This document shows, in pieces, positions 47,087-57,373 of a stretch of 58,624 nucleotides of DNA. Location: positions 1 to 58,624 of the forward strand of contig CABZJA010000008.1 in assembly GCA_902525935.1 (NCBI GenBank). Direction: 5' to 3'. The notes under the pieces were generated by a model. That model was not told where the DNA came from. It made no database searches and saw only the letters and a list, made by a program, of their open reading frames with translations. Numbering within the stretch: the stretch's first letter is position 1; the number at the start of each line of letters is the position of its first letter. The DNA is from an uncultured Pelagibacteraceae bacterium (lineage in GTDB: Bacteria > Pseudomonadota > Alphaproteobacteria > Pelagibacterales > Pelagibacteraceae). A program made the position numbers and the translations under genes.

Positions 47087-48741
47087 AAGAAGAATTAATT
47101 TTTTGCCCCTTAGGGGGATCTGGAGAAATTGGGATGAATATGAATTTATTCGCCTATGGAAATCCAGATAATAAAAAATGGATAATTGTAGATATAGGAG
47201 TTACTTTTGCAGATGATGCAATTCCCGGAGTTGATTTAATATATCCTGACCCTGGATTTATCGTTGATAAAAAAGATGACTTATTAGGTATTGTTCTTAC
47301 TCATGCACATGAAGATCATATTGGTGCAATTGCACATATATGGCCAAAACTTAAATGTAAAATATTTGCTACTCCATTTACATCAGTGTTAATTTCAGAA
47401 AAATTTAAGGAAAAAAAAATTGATGTAACAGGATATCTAGAAGTTGTTCAATTAAATAGCATTGTTGATTTAAATCCTTTTAAAATAGAATTTGTTACAT
47501 TAACACATTCAATACTAGAACCAAATGGACTAAAAATTGAAACACCTGTTGGAAATATATTACACACTGGTGATTGGAAGTGTGATCCAGATCCATTAAC
47601 TGGAGACAATATGAATTCAAAAAGATTAAAAGAAATTGGAGAAGAAGGTGTTTTGACAATGATATGTGACTCAACAAATGTATTTAGTGCGGGAAGAGCT
47701 GGATCTGAGCTTGATGTAAGAAAAAATATGCTAAAGATAATGGAAAGATTAAAGAAAAGAATAATTATCACATCTTTCGCTTCAAATGTAGCAAGAATGG
47801 AGTCAGCCTTTTATTGTGCTGAAAAAACAGGTAGGCAAATTGTTTTGGTTGGCCGTTCAATGCATAGAATTTATAAAGCTGCTAGGCAATGTGGTTACTT
47901 GCAAAATGTTATTGAACCACTTGATGCAAGAGATGCAAAAAGTATCTCAAGAGAAAAAATTGCTTACTTATGTACTGGTAGCCAAGGAGAGCCAATGGGT
48001 GCAATGAACCGTATTTCAAATTACACACATCCAGATGTTTTTGTTGAGAGAGGTGATGCAGTTATTTTTTCTTCAAAAATTATTCCAGGTAATGAAAAAA
48101 AATTATATAAACTTCACAATCAATTAGTTAGAGAAGGTGTAGAGGTAATTTCAGAAGATAGTGAATTTATCCATGTATCAGGACATCCTAATAGAGAAGA
48201 TTTAAAGGATATGTATGATTGGATAAAGCCAAGATCTGTTATACCTGTTCATGGCGAGCATAGACATATGATTGAACACATAAATTTTGCTAAAGAAATG
48301 CAAGTTCCATATCCTGTTAGAGTAGAAAATGGTGATATTGTAAGAATCTATCCAGGCGATAAACCTGAAGTATATGATAAAGCACCAAGCGGAAGACTCT
48401 ATGTAGATGGTTCCATAAGTGTTGAAGAAGATGCTCAATCTATCAAAGAGCGAAAAAATTTGTCTACTAACGGATTAATAGAAGCAACACTACTAATAAC
48501 GCCAAATGGCAATATTCACAACAAACCTTTATTAACATTTAGAGGTTTACCAATATATGAAAAAGATGAATTCAAATTTAATCTTGAGGAAGAAATTGAA
48601 AAAACTGCAAAAACTTTTTCTTTAAATAACAAAAAACAGGAATCAAATTTAATTGATGCTCTTAAAATAACGTGCAGAAAGTACACAAAAGAAAAATTAG
48701 GAAAAAGACCTTACACAAATATAAATTTAGTGAGGATTTAA
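47083..48741 (+). CDS. rnj: Ribonuclease J
   Basis: The 552-residue metallo-beta-lactamase/beta-CASP nuclease has the zinc motif LTHAHEDHIGAI (H74, H76, D78, H79), HTGDWKCDPDP with a further ligand, the beta-CASP block around SFASNVARMESA, and VPVHGEHRHMIEH-type PVHGEHRH near residue 390. RNase J trims and degrades RNA, with 5'-exo and endonucleolytic activity. It overlaps coaX by 4 nt and abuts a TTG-started DUF1467 gene. Confidence 0.96.
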   Translation: MKEELIFCPLGGSGEIGMNMNLFAYGNPDNKKWIIVDIGVTFADDAIPGVDLIYPDPGFIVDKKDDLLGIVLTHAHEDHIGAIAHIWPKLKCKIFATPFTSVLISEKFKEKKIDVTGYLEVVQLNSIVDLNPFKIEFVTLTHSILEPNGLKIETPVGNILHTGDWKCDPDPLTGDNMNSKRLKEIGEEGVLTMICDSTNVFSAGRAGSELDVRKNMLKIMERLKKRIIITSFASNVARMESAFYCAEKTGRQIVLVGRSMHRIYKAARQCGYLQNVIEPLDARDAKSISREKIAYLCTGSQGEPMGAMNRISNYTHPDVFVERGDAVIFSSKIIPGNEKKLYKLHNQLVREGVEVISEDSEFIHVSGHPNREDLKDMYDWIKPRSVIPVHGEHRHMIEHINFAKEMQVPYPVRVENGDIVRIYPGDKPEVYDKAPSGRLYVDGSISVEEDAQSIKERKNLSTNGLIEATLLITPNGNIHNKPLLTFRGLPIYEKDEFKFNLEEEIEKTAKTFSLNNKKQESNLIDALKITCRKYTKEKLGKRPYTNINLVRI

Positions 48742-48987
48742 TTGAGTATTACAGGCTCAATAGTCGTATATGTTTGCCTGTGGTGGATTGTTTTCTTTGC
48801 CATTCTTCCTATTGATGTTAATCGTGAAAAAAAGGGAAATATCGAAGGTGTAGACCCTGGGGCCCCGGAAAATCCTAAAATAACTAAAAAAATAATTTAT
48901 TGTACTTTAATTACATCTGGTATTTTTATAGTTATATATCTATTAGTAATTAATGAAATTTTAAATTTACGTAACTTTTTAAATTAA
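48742..48987 (+). CDS. DUF1467 family small membrane protein
   Basis: The 81-residue protein starts with a TTG directly after the RNase J stop. It has two membrane spans (VVYVCLWWIVFFAILPI and YCTLITSGIFIVIYLLV) around a loop EGVDPGAPENPKITKK, the signature of DUF1467. Function is unknown; conserved placement between RNase J and ProS suggests a real gene. It ends at the proS start (1-nt overlap). Confidence 0.88.
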   Translation: MSITGSIVVYVCLWWIVFFAILPIDVNREKKGNIEGVDPGAPENPKITKKIIYCTLITSGIFIVIYLLVINEILNLRNFLN

Positions 48988-50315
48988 TGTTTTTTTCAAA
49001 ATCATTCATACCAATACTTAAAAATAATCCATCTGAGGCTAAGATTAAATCACACCAGTTAATGTTAAGAGTAGGTATGATCAAACAGTCATCTGCTGGA
49101 ATTTATTCTTGGTTACCACTTGGTTTTAAAGTCATGAAAAAAATAGAACAAATAGTTCGAGAAGAACAAGATCGTGTCGGTGTTCAAGAAATATTAATGC
49201 CTACAATTCAATCATCCGAGATTTGGAAGGAAAGTGGAAGATATGAAGATTATGGTGAAGAAATGTTAAGAATTAAGGATCGTCAAAATAGAGAAATGTT
49301 ATATGGTCCAACCAATGAAGAACTTGTAACAGAAATTTTTAGGTCGTCCTTTAAATCATATAAATCCTTACCTCAACTATTATATCATATTCAATGGAAA
49401 TTTAGAGATGAATTAAGACCAAGATTTGGCATTATGAGATGTAGAGAATTTTATATGAAGGATGCTTACTCTTTTGATTTAAAAGATGATGATGCAATCT
49501 TTTCGTATAATAAATTTTTCCTTTCATATTTAAAAACATTTAAAAGATTAAATTTATCTGCAATACCTATGGCTGCCGATACTGGACCTATCGGCGGGAA
49601 CTTATCTCATGAATTTATTATTCTTGCTGATACAGGTGAAAGTAAAATTTACACAGATAAAAGAATATTTGATGTGGATAGCTCAAAAATAATTCTAGAT
49701 AAACATTCTTTAGATATATTGAGAAAACAATATGAAAAATTTTATTCTGTGACAGATGAAAAATTTAATATAAATGAATTTGAAAAATCTGTTCCACAAG
49801 AATTTAGAGTGAATACCAAAGGTATTGAAGTTGGTCACATATTTTATTTTGGAGATAAATACTCAAAACCAATGAATGCCGCTGTTGATTATAATGGAAA
49901 AAAAGAATTTGTTAAAATGGGATCATACGGAATAGGAGTTTCTAGACTTGTTGGTGCCATAATTGAGGCAAAATATAACGATAAGGAAGGTATTATGAAA
50001 TGGCCTATGTCAGTAACGCCTTATGATTGTGCGATTGTTCCAATGATAAATAAAAATGATAAATCTAATTTAGAAAAGTCTATTAAAGTACACGAATTTC
50101 TAAAATCAAAAAATATAGAAACAATCATAGATGATACAGACGAAAATATCTCAGCTAAAATTAAAAAATTTAATTTAATTGGAATTCCATATCAATTGAT
50201 AATTGGAAGCAAATCTGAAGGAAATTTATATGAGTTTAAGGAAGTCGATGGACAAACTCAAAATTTGAAAGTTGAAGATATAGCTTCACAAATAATAAAA
50301 GCTAAACAAAATTGA
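48987..50315 (+). CDS. proS: Prolyl-tRNA synthetase, short form without editing domain
   Basis: The 442-residue class II synthetase has motif 1 (SAGIYSWLPLGFKVMKKIEQI), motif 2 (FRDELRPRFGIMRCREFYMKDAYSF) and motif 3 (GSYGIGVSRLVGAI). The insertion (INS) editing domain of about 180 residues seen in E. coli ProS between motifs 2 and 3 is missing, as in other alphaproteobacterial short forms. It therefore probably relies on a separate deacylase for Ala-tRNA(Pro). It overlaps the next gene by 4 nt. Confidence 0.96.
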   Translation: MFFSKSFIPILKNNPSEAKIKSHQLMLRVGMIKQSSAGIYSWLPLGFKVMKKIEQIVREEQDRVGVQEILMPTIQSSEIWKESGRYEDYGEEMLRIKDRQNREMLYGPTNEELVTEIFRSSFKSYKSLPQLLYHIQWKFRDELRPRFGIMRCREFYMKDAYSFDLKDDDAIFSYNKFFLSYLKTFKRLNLSAIPMAADTGPIGGNLSHEFIILADTGESKIYTDKRIFDVDSSKIILDKHSLDILRKQYEKFYSVTDEKFNINEFEKSVPQEFRVNTKGIEVGHIFYFGDKYSKPMNAAVDYNGKKEFVKMGSYGIGVSRLVGAIIEAKYNDKEGIMKWPMSVTPYDCAIVPMINKNDKSNLEKSIKVHEFLKSKNIETIIDDTDENISAKIKKFNLIGIPYQLIIGSKSEGNLYEFKEVDGQTQNLKVEDIASQIIKAKQN

Positions 50316-51523
50316 TTTCACAACTAGAAAAAGAGATTATATTTAGATTTTTAAAAGCTAGAAAAAAAGATGGCTTTTTAAATGTAATCTCTATCTTTTC
50401 TTTTATTGGCATAGGCTTGGGTGTAGGTGTATTAATAATTGTAATGTCAGTAATGAATGGTTTTAGAGCAGAGTTAATAAATAAAATTGTAGGTTTTAAT
50501 GCACATGCTGTTGTAAAACCCTACGACAAGCCTTTAGTATTTACCGCTGATGAAGATTTTGCTAAAGGCATTGTTTCAAATGATGGAGAAGCAGTAATTC
50601 TCTCAAAACAAAACACAAAAGGTATTTTTTTAAAAGGATATTTAATAAATGATTTTAAGAAACTAGAAATATCAAATAATCAAAAATATTTTGGAACAAC
50701 AGATCTAAAAAATAATTCAATATCGATTGGAAAGGATTTAAGCTTTTTACTTAATATAGATATTGGTGATCAAATAACAATAATGTCACCATCTGGAGTT
50801 CAAACAATCGTTGGATCATTTCTAAGACAAGATAAATTTGAAGTAATCTCGATATTTGATAGTGGAATAGGTGAATTTAATGAAAACGTAGCATATATTA
50901 ATCTTAATACATTGGAAGATTTTTTTAACAAAAATGAAGATGAAAGATTTACTGAGCACTATTTCAAAGATCCAAAAAATATAGAATATTATAAAAAAAA
51001 ATTGTTAGATTTATTTCCTGATGCATATGTTTACACATGGGCAGATTTAAATGAATCTTTATTTTCAGCTTTAAAGGTTGAAAGAAACGTAATGTTTATA
51101 ATCTTATCTCTAATAATAATTGTAGCTGCATTCAATATTATATCTGGTTTGACAATATTAGTTAAAAATAAAACGAGAGATATAGGAATTTTAAAATCTA
51201 TTGGTGTATCAAATTTCTCAATTAAAAAAATTTTCTTTTTTGTAGGATTTATTATTGGTACGTCAGCAACTTTATTTGGTATTTTATTAGGTTCTTTATT
51301 TTCTTACTATATTGAGGATGTCAGAAAATTTATTTCTAACACGTTTGATATTACGTTATTTCCAGAAGAAATTTATTTTTTAAGTACACTTCCATCTGAA
51401 ATAGATATTAATTCAATTATTTTAATTGCTTTAAGTTCAATAATAACAACTTCAATTGTATCAATTTATCCAGCTTCTAGGGCAGCAAGATTAGATACAA
51501 TACAAACTTTAAAATATGAGTAA
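50312..51523 (+). CDS. lolC: Lipoprotein-releasing ABC transporter permease LolC/LolE-like
   Basis: The 403-residue MacB-like permease begins with TTG (ATTGA overlap with proS) and has the LolC N-terminus EIIFRFLKARKKDGFLNVISIFSFIGIGLGVGVLIIVMSVMNGFRAE. A periplasmic domain and three C-terminal helices (FNIISGLTILVKNKTRDIGILKSIG) follow. It extracts lipoproteins from the inner membrane for LolA. Only one permease gene is present next to lolD, so the complex may use a homodimer or a single LolF-like subunit. Confidence 0.93.
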   Translation: MISQLEKEIIFRFLKARKKDGFLNVISIFSFIGIGLGVGVLIIVMSVMNGFRAELINKIVGFNAHAVVKPYDKPLVFTADEDFAKGIVSNDGEAVILSKQNTKGIFLKGYLINDFKKLEISNNQKYFGTTDLKNNSISIGKDLSFLLNIDIGDQITIMSPSGVQTIVGSFLRQDKFEVISIFDSGIGEFNENVAYINLNTLEDFFNKNEDERFTEHYFKDPKNIEYYKKKLLDLFPDAYVYTWADLNESLFSALKVERNVMFIILSLIIIVAAFNIISGLTILVKNKTRDIGILKSIGVSNFSIKKIFFFVGFIIGTSATLFGILLGSLFSYYIEDVRKFISNTFDITLFPEEIYFLSTLPSEIDINSIILIALSSIITTSIVSIYPASRAARLDTIQTLKYE

Positions 51524-52202
51524 TTTTTTAAAATTAAATAATTTATCAAAGAAGTATGAAAAAAATAAATCCATTAAAGTTTTAAACAATATAAATTTTA
51601 AATTTGAATCAGGAAAAGTATATTCTATTACAGGACCATCAGGATCTGGTAAATCAACATTGTTAAATCTGCTATCATTAATTGATATTCCTTCATCAGG
51701 TTTTATTGAATTTAATAAAAACAAAATTGATATAAATAGTTCAATTGAAAATGATCATCTAAGATCAAGAAATATAGGTATTATTTATCAAGATAAAAAT
51801 TTATTGCCCGACTTTACAGCACTTGAAAATGTAATACTGCCAAATTTGTTAATTTCTAATAATAAATTAAAATCAACAGATTTAGCTAAAAAATTGATTA
51901 AAAAATTTGATTTAACTTCAAGATTAAATCATTATCCATCCGAGCTATCTGGTGGAGAAAATCAAAGGATAGCAATTGCTAGAGCTCTAATTAATGAGCC
52001 AAACATTATTTTAGCTGATGAGCCAACTGGCAGTTTAGATTTTGAAAATGCTAAACAAATATTTAAAATTCTATTTAATCTAAAAGAAAAAAATAGAATT
52101 ATAATTTTTGCAACCCACAATAGATATTTTGCAAATATGGCAGATTGTAAAATTAAAATGATTGGTGGTAAGATGAGTATTGCCAATGAAAGAATCAGTT
52201 AA
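51516..52202 (+). CDS. lolD: Lipoprotein-releasing ABC transporter ATPase LolD
   Basis: The 228-residue ABC ATPase has Walker A GPSGSGKST (about 40-48), signature LSGGENQRIAIARAL and Walker B IILADEPTGSLD. It powers lipoprotein release by LolC. It overlaps lolC by 8 nt and dnaE by 17 nt, so all three are likely on one mRNA. Confidence 0.96.
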   Translation: MSNFLKLNNLSKKYEKNKSIKVLNNINFKFESGKVYSITGPSGSGKSTLLNLLSLIDIPSSGFIEFNKNKIDINSSIENDHLRSRNIGIIYQDKNLLPDFTALENVILPNLLISNNKLKSTDLAKKLIKKFDLTSRLNHYPSELSGGENQRIAIARALINEPNIILADEPTGSLDFENAKQIFKILFNLKEKNRIIIFATHNRYFANMADCKIKMIGGKMSIANERIS

Positions 52203-55200
52203 TAAAACATTCAATCAATTTAAAATACATACCCAGTATTCAATTTGTGAAGGAGCAATAAAAATTGATCAATTAAAGGATTTCTGTAAAAAAAATAAAA
52301 TTAAATCCCTAGGTTTGTCAGATACTTACAATTTATCAGGTGCATTAGAGTTTTCAGAAAATTTATCATCTGTAGGAACTCAGCCAATTATTGGAACTCA
52401 AATAAAATTTAAATATAAAGAATTTAATGGTTTAATACCTCTTATAGCTAAAAATTATGATGGGTACAAAAATATTATTAAACTCTCATCAAAATCGTAT
52501 TTAGAAAACTCAGAAATAACTGATCCAAATTGTGAATTAACTGATTTATTAAATAATTCTGAGGGCATAATAATTTTAACCGGTTCAATTAAATGTTTAT
52601 TTGGATCACTTTTTAACAAAGGTTTGTTTAGTGTAATTGAGGAAATATTATTTTTGTTAAAAGAAAAATTTGAAGATAAAATTTATATAGAAATTCAAAG
52701 ACATAATGATCTAAATGAAAAAGAGTTCGAAAATTATAATCTTAAAGTTTCAGAAAAATTAGAATTACCAATTATTGCCACTAATGAAGTTTATTATTTA
52801 GATAAAGATATGCATGATGCTCATGATGCATTGATGTGTATAGGTGATAAAACTTATGTGAATGACTCAAATCGAATAAAACTTACAAATCAACATTATT
52901 TTAAATCATCTGAAGAAATGATTGAGCTTTTTAAAGATTTACCTGAAGCATTAGAAAATAATTTTAATTTACCATTTAGATGTTCGTTTAAGCCAAATTT
53001 TTCTAAACCTATCTTACCAAGTATTATATCTTCCGAAAAAGATCCAAATGAAATGTTAAGAAAGTTATCTTTTGAAGGATTAAAAGATAAGTTTAAATTA
53101 TTTTTTGATGCAGACACAATAAATATAGAAAAAGAAGAAAAATATTTAGAGTATAAAAAAAGATTAGATCATGAAATACAAATAATAGTAGAAATGAATT
53201 ATTCTGGTTATTTTCTAATTGTTTCAGATTATATTAAGTGGGCCAAGCAGAATAAAATTCCTGTGGGACCAGGTAGAGGTTCTGGTGCAGGGTCCTTAGT
53301 TGCTTGGTGCTTATCTATAACTGATATTGATCCAATTAAATTTAACCTTATTTTTGAACGTTTTTTAAATCCTGATAGAATTTCAATGCCTGATTTCGAT
53401 ATAGATTTTTGCGAGGAAAAAAGAGATTTAGTTTTTAAATACCTAACTACTAAATATAAAGATAGCGTAGCCCATATTATCACTTTTGGTAAATTAAAAG
53501 CTAGAATGGTAATAAGAGATGTTGGTAGAGTTTTAGGACTGCCTTATGGTTTTATTGACAATATTTGTAAAATGATACCTTTTGATCCATCAAGACCAAT
53601 GTCTTTACAGCAATGTATCAATGTTGAACCAAGACTGCAAAAATTAATAAATGAGGATAAAAGGGTTGATCGTTTAATTAATTTATCTCTTAAATTAGAG
53701 GGGCTAAATCGTAATGTTGCTACTCATGCAGCAGGTGTGGTCATTGCAGACAAAAAATTAACAGAGACTGTCCCTCTCTACAAAGATAATTCAGCAGATT
53801 TACTGTTACCCTCAACTCAGTTTGACATGTACTCAGCAGAAAATGCTGGACTTATCAAATTTGACTTTTTAGGTTTGAAGACACTAACAGTTATAGATAA
53901 AGCACAAAAATTAATAAATAAAACTAATAATCTATTTAACATTGAAAAAATTAATTATGAGGATCAGAAAGTCTATGAATTATTGTCAAGCGGTAAAACA
54001 GTTGGTTTGTTTCAACTTGAAAGTTCTGGAATGAAAGATGCACTTATAAACATGAAACCTAATAGATTGGAGGATATAATTGCATTAGTTGCTTTATATA
54101 GACCAGGTCCAATGAGCAATATTCCGATTTATAATGAGTGTAAGAATGGTTTAAGAGAACCAGATTATCTACATCCAAAATTAGAAGAAATATTAAAACC
54201 TACTTATGGTGTAATAATTTACCAAGAACAAGTTATGCAGATAGCTCAAGTTTTATCAGGATTTTCTGCTGGAGAAGCAGATATATTAAGAAGAGCTATG
54301 GGCAAGAAAAAGAGAACAGAATTAGAAAAACAAAAACAAAGATTTATCGATGGAGCATATAAGAATGGTATTAATAAAGATATTGCGGCTGGTATATTTT
54401 TAAAAATTGAGCCATTTGCTGAATATGGATTTAATAAAAGTCATGCAGCAGCTTATGCTGTAATAGCCTATCAAACAGCTTTTTTAAAAACTCACTACCC
54501 ACATGAATTTTTTGTAGCATCAATGTCAATGGAATTATCTAACCAAAAAAAATTAAGTGAGTTTTATGAGGAATTAAAAAGACTTAATATTCCAATTATA
54601 AGACCAGATATAAATAAATCATTTACAGATTTCTATTCAGATGGAGTAAATTTTTATTACGCTTTAGGTGCAATAAAAAATGTAGGACACGATACGATTT
54701 CAAATGTTATAAATGAGAGATCCAATAACGGATTATTTAAAAATTTTTCAGATTTTGTTGAAAGGGTTAATCCTAAAGATATAAATAAATTACAACTTGA
54801 AGGTTTAGTTCAAGCAGGAGCATTTGATAATTTAAATGAAAATAGACAATCAATCTTTAAATCAATTCCAAATTTAATTTTAAAATCAAAAAATATTCAT
54901 GAAAATAAAACCTTAAATCAAATTGATTTATTTGGAAAACAAGAAAAAGAAGACTTAAATTTTTTAGAAAAAATTGATGATTGGACCACTGATATAAAAC
55001 TTACAAAAGAATTTGAAACTTTAGGATTTTATATTTCAGACCACCCATTGAACCAATTTAAATCAATTTTTAATAAATATAATATTGTTAATTATGAAGA
55101 ATTTGAAAATGATATACATATATTAAGCTCTAATATTGCTTGCACAGTTCTTAAAATCCAAGAAAAAAAAACGCAAAAAGGTAATTCTTATGCTATAGTT

Positions 55201-55596
55201 AAATTTTCAGATTTAACATCCGCATTTGAATTATTTATCTTCTCAGATGTTTTTGAGTTAAATAGAGACAAGTTGAAAGAAGGCCAATCACTCTTTTTAT
55301 CTTTGAATAAAATTTATAATGATGAAACAAAAACTAAAAAAAGAATAAATGTTAAAGAAGTAACGTTGTTGACAGATATTACTAACAAACCAATTAAAAA
55401 TGTTATATTTAAATTTAATAACTATGATGATTTAAAAAAAATAACAAAACTTAGTAAAATGAATAGCAACACAGATGTAAAAGTTATTTTATATAAAGAT
55501 AAGAGCAAATATGTTTTTAAACTCAAGGAAAAGAGAAATGTAAGCAATAATCTTATAAATACACTAAATCTAACAAAAAATGTTAAAATTGAGTAA
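52186..55596 (+). CDS. dnaE: DNA polymerase III subunit alpha
   Basis: From the ATG at 52186 the product is 1136 residues. It has an N-terminal PHP domain, a palm with MPDFDIDFCEEKRD (D403 and D405 of the catalytic triad), GPGRGSGAGSLVAW, FQLESSGMKDALINMKPN, and a C-terminal OB domain (ACTVLKIQEKKTQKGNSYAIVKF). In the PHP domain FKIHTQYS replaces the usual HxHTxYS motif, so the first His is lost. PHP-based proofreading is unlikely, and a separate DnaQ exonuclease is expected elsewhere. The TTG at 52180 is an alternative start. Confidence 0.96.
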   Translation: MKESVNKTFNQFKIHTQYSICEGAIKIDQLKDFCKKNKIKSLGLSDTYNLSGALEFSENLSSVGTQPIIGTQIKFKYKEFNGLIPLIAKNYDGYKNIIKLSSKSYLENSEITDPNCELTDLLNNSEGIIILTGSIKCLFGSLFNKGLFSVIEEILFLLKEKFEDKIYIEIQRHNDLNEKEFENYNLKVSEKLELPIIATNEVYYLDKDMHDAHDALMCIGDKTYVNDSNRIKLTNQHYFKSSEEMIELFKDLPEALENNFNLPFRCSFKPNFSKPILPSIISSEKDPNEMLRKLSFEGLKDKFKLFFDADTINIEKEEKYLEYKKRLDHEIQIIVEMNYSGYFLIVSDYIKWAKQNKIPVGPGRGSGAGSLVAWCLSITDIDPIKFNLIFERFLNPDRISMPDFDIDFCEEKRDLVFKYLTTKYKDSVAHIITFGKLKARMVIRDVGRVLGLPYGFIDNICKMIPFDPSRPMSLQQCINVEPRLQKLINEDKRVDRLINLSLKLEGLNRNVATHAAGVVIADKKLTETVPLYKDNSADLLLPSTQFDMYSAENAGLIKFDFLGLKTLTVIDKAQKLINKTNNLFNIEKINYEDQKVYELLSSGKTVGLFQLESSGMKDALINMKPNRLEDIIALVALYRPGPMSNIPIYNECKNGLREPDYLHPKLEEILKPTYGVIIYQEQVMQIAQVLSGFSAGEADILRRAMGKKKRTELEKQKQRFIDGAYKNGINKDIAAGIFLKIEPFAEYGFNKSHAAAYAVIAYQTAFLKTHYPHEFFVASMSMELSNQKKLSEFYEELKRLNIPIIRPDINKSFTDFYSDGVNFYYALGAIKNVGHDTISNVINERSNNGLFKNFSDFVERVNPKDINKLQLEGLVQAGAFDNLNENRQSIFKSIPNLILKSKNIHENKTLNQIDLFGKQEKEDLNFLEKIDDWTTDIKLTKEFETLGFYISDHPLNQFKSIFNKYNIVNYEEFENDIHILSSNIACTVLKIQEKKTQKGNSYAIVKFSDLTSAFELFIFSDVFELNRDKLKEGQSLFLSLNKIYNDETKTKKRINVKEVTLLTDITNKPIKNVIFKFNNYDDLKKITKLSKMNSNTDVKVILYKDKSKYVFKLKEKRNVSNNLINTLNLTKNVKIE

Positions 55597-55605
55597 AAAA
55601 ATTAC

Positions 55606-55633
55606 TTGTAATTCTATAAATTATTAGTATTTA
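55606..55633 (+). promoter_or_regulatory. rpsB: Candidate rpsB promoter
   Basis: TTGTAA (55606-55611) and TATTTA (55628-55633) are 16 nt apart and would give a transcript starting near 55640, just before the structured leader. The match is partial. Confidence 0.35.
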
Positions 55634-55651
55634 TTTCGAAATTAACACGCA

Positions 55652-55715
55652 CACAATTAGTGGTTTAATACCTCCGGTCCCATTTGGGCTATGATTGTGG
55701 TGGTATAACCGGGAA
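55652..55715 (+). ncRNA. rpsB leader with potential H-type pseudoknot (S2 autoregulation candidate)
   Basis: CACAAT (55652-55657) is complementary to ATTGTG (55694-55699). GGTTTAATACC (55662-55672) is complementary to GGTATAACC (55702-55710) with a 2-nt bulge. The two helices cross, giving a pseudoknot. A CCC/GGG hairpin (55679-55681 with 55686-55688, loop ATTT) sits inside. The second helix ends 10 nt before the rpsB ATG and could block ribosome entry. Structured rpsB leaders are known in bacteria, including alphaproteobacteria, so S2 feedback control is the likely role. Confidence 0.65.
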
Positions 55716-55720
55716 AATAT

Positions 55721-56500
55721 ATGAAAATACCTAAAATAACTATAGAGCAATTATTAGAAGCTGGTGTTCATCTTGGTCATAAAACTTTGAGATGGAACCC
55801 AAAAATGAAAAAATTCATATTTGGCAAGAGAGATTCAATACATATTATCGATCTTACGCAAACACTCGAATTAACAAATAACGCATTAGAAAAAGTTCAT
55901 AATACTGTTACATCAGGTGGCAAGATATTGTTTATATCAACAAAAAAACAAGCATCTGAAGCAATAGCACAGTTAGCTAAAGAAACAGACCAATATTTTG
56001 TTAATTATAGATGGTTAGGTGGAATGTTAACTAATTGGGGGACGATCTCAAATTCTATAAAAAAATTAAATAAAATTAATTCAGATTTAATATCAGAAAA
56101 TAGAGGTTTTACTAAAAAAGAACTACTTAAAATGAGTGGTCAAAGAGATAAGTTGCAAAGGTCACTTGGTGGAATAATGGAAATGAAAAAGGTTCCAGAT
56201 TTAGTTTTTATTATTGATACAAATTATGAATCTCTTGCAATAAAAGAGTCAATTAAACTTGGCATTCCAATAATAGCAATACTTGACACAAATTCAGATC
56301 CAGATGGTATTGATTATCCAATTCCAGGTAATGATGATGCAAGAAGATCAATAGATTTATATTGTAATTTAATTAAAGAAACGATTAATGATGCCAAACA
56401 AAATATAAAAATTGTTACTGATGAGACAAAGCTTGAAGAAAAAAAAATCGATAAAAAAATTACTAAAGAAAATAAAACTTCTGATAAAAAACTAAATTAA
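55721..56500 (+). CDS. rpsB: 30S ribosomal protein S2
   Basis: The 259-residue protein begins [32 protein letters not shown], the invariant S2 opening. It has [19 protein letters not shown] at about 105-123 and [25 protein letters not shown]. The C-terminal tail is Lys/Asp-rich ([19 protein letters not shown]). It sits at the head of rpsB-tsf-frr-uppS and has a leader that may be bound by S2 itself. Confidence 0.97.
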   Translation: MKIPKITIEQLLEAGVHLGHKTLRWNPKMKKFIFGKRDSIHIIDLTQTLELTNNALEKVHNTVTSGGKILFISTKKQASEAIAQLAKETDQYFVNYRWLGGMLTNWGTISNSIKKLNKINSDLISENRGFTKKELLKMSGQRDKLQRSLGGIMEMKKVPDLVFIIDTNYESLAIKESIKLGIPIIAILDTNSDPDGIDYPIPGNDDARRSIDLYCNLIKETINDAKQNIKIVTDETKLEEKKIDKKITKENKTSDKKLN

Positions 56501-56521
56501 TTTTTTATTATTTTAATAATA

Positions 56522-57373
56522 ATGAGTGATATAGAAAAAGTAAAAAAATTAAGACAATCTACTGGAGCTGGTTTTAAAGATTGTAATATCGCTTTGAAAG
56601 AGTCTAGTGGAGATCTAGAAAAAGCTGCTGAAATTTTAAGAGTGAAAGGTGTAGCGAAAGCATCAAAAAAAATGTCTAGAGATGCTAAAGAGGGAGTTAT
56701 AGTTATCAGTGGCAATAAAGAAAAAACCTCTTTAATTGAGATTAATTGTGAAACAGATTTCGTTGCAAAAAATGATGATTTCATAAGTTTTGTTAAAGAA
56801 ATTAGTGAAATAAATAATGAGTGTTCATCAAACTTAGAAAAATTATATAAGTCATCAATGATTAATGGAAAGACTGTTGATGAAAATTTAGTTGCATTAA
56901 TCGCCAAAATTGGCGAAAAAATTACTATTGGAAAATGCAAAACAATTAATAATACTAATTCGTTTAGTTACATATACCAACATTCTGTTATAAAAGATAA
57001 TGTATCAAAGCTTGGTGTAGTTGTTTCATTAGAAATTAAAGAGACAAATGATCAAATTAATCTTTTCGGTAAACAATTATCAATGCATATTGCTGCATCA
57101 AATCCACTAGCACTAAATTCAGATGAAATTAATCAAGAAATTATTGATAAGGAGCAAGAATTAATAGCTGAAGAGTTAAAAAACTCTGGAAAACCTGATG
57201 AAATTGCAAAAAAAATTGGTATTGGTAAGATAAATAAATTTAAAGAAGAAAACAGTTTATTGACTCAAAATTGGGTTATGGAACCTAAAAAAAAAGTTAA
57301 GGATATTTTGTCTGAAATAAATATTAAAGATCTAAAAATTAAAGAGTTTACCAGAATTAAGATTGGCGAATAA
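56522..57373 (+). CDS. tsf: Elongation factor Ts
   Basis: The 283-residue EF-Ts has the N-terminal UBA-like segment [22 protein letters not shown] and the EF-Tu contact loop [10 protein letters not shown] (about 80-89). Two core subdomains follow, the second ending in the helical tail [15 protein letters not shown] [14 protein letters not shown]. It recycles EF-Tu-GDP to EF-Tu-GTP. It starts 21 nt after rpsB and overlaps frr by 1 nt. Confidence 0.97.
   Translation: MSDIEKVKKLRQSTGAGFKDCNIALKESSGDLEKAAEILRVKGVAKASKKMSRDAKEGVIVISGNKEKTSLIEINCETDFVAKNDDFISFVKEISEINNECSSNLEKLYKSSMINGKTVDENLVALIAKIGEKITIGKCKTINNTNSFSYIYQHSVIKDNVSKLGVVVSLEIKETNDQINLFGKQLSMHIAASNPLALNSDEINQEIIDKEQELIAEELKNSGKPDEIAKKIGIGKINKFKEENSLLTQNWVMEPKKKVKDILSEINIKDLKIKEFTRIKIGE

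Noticed and set aside
56497..56940. 147-codon minus-strand reading frame over tsf
   Set aside because: Fully antisense to a certain EF-Ts gene; no motif or ribosome site.
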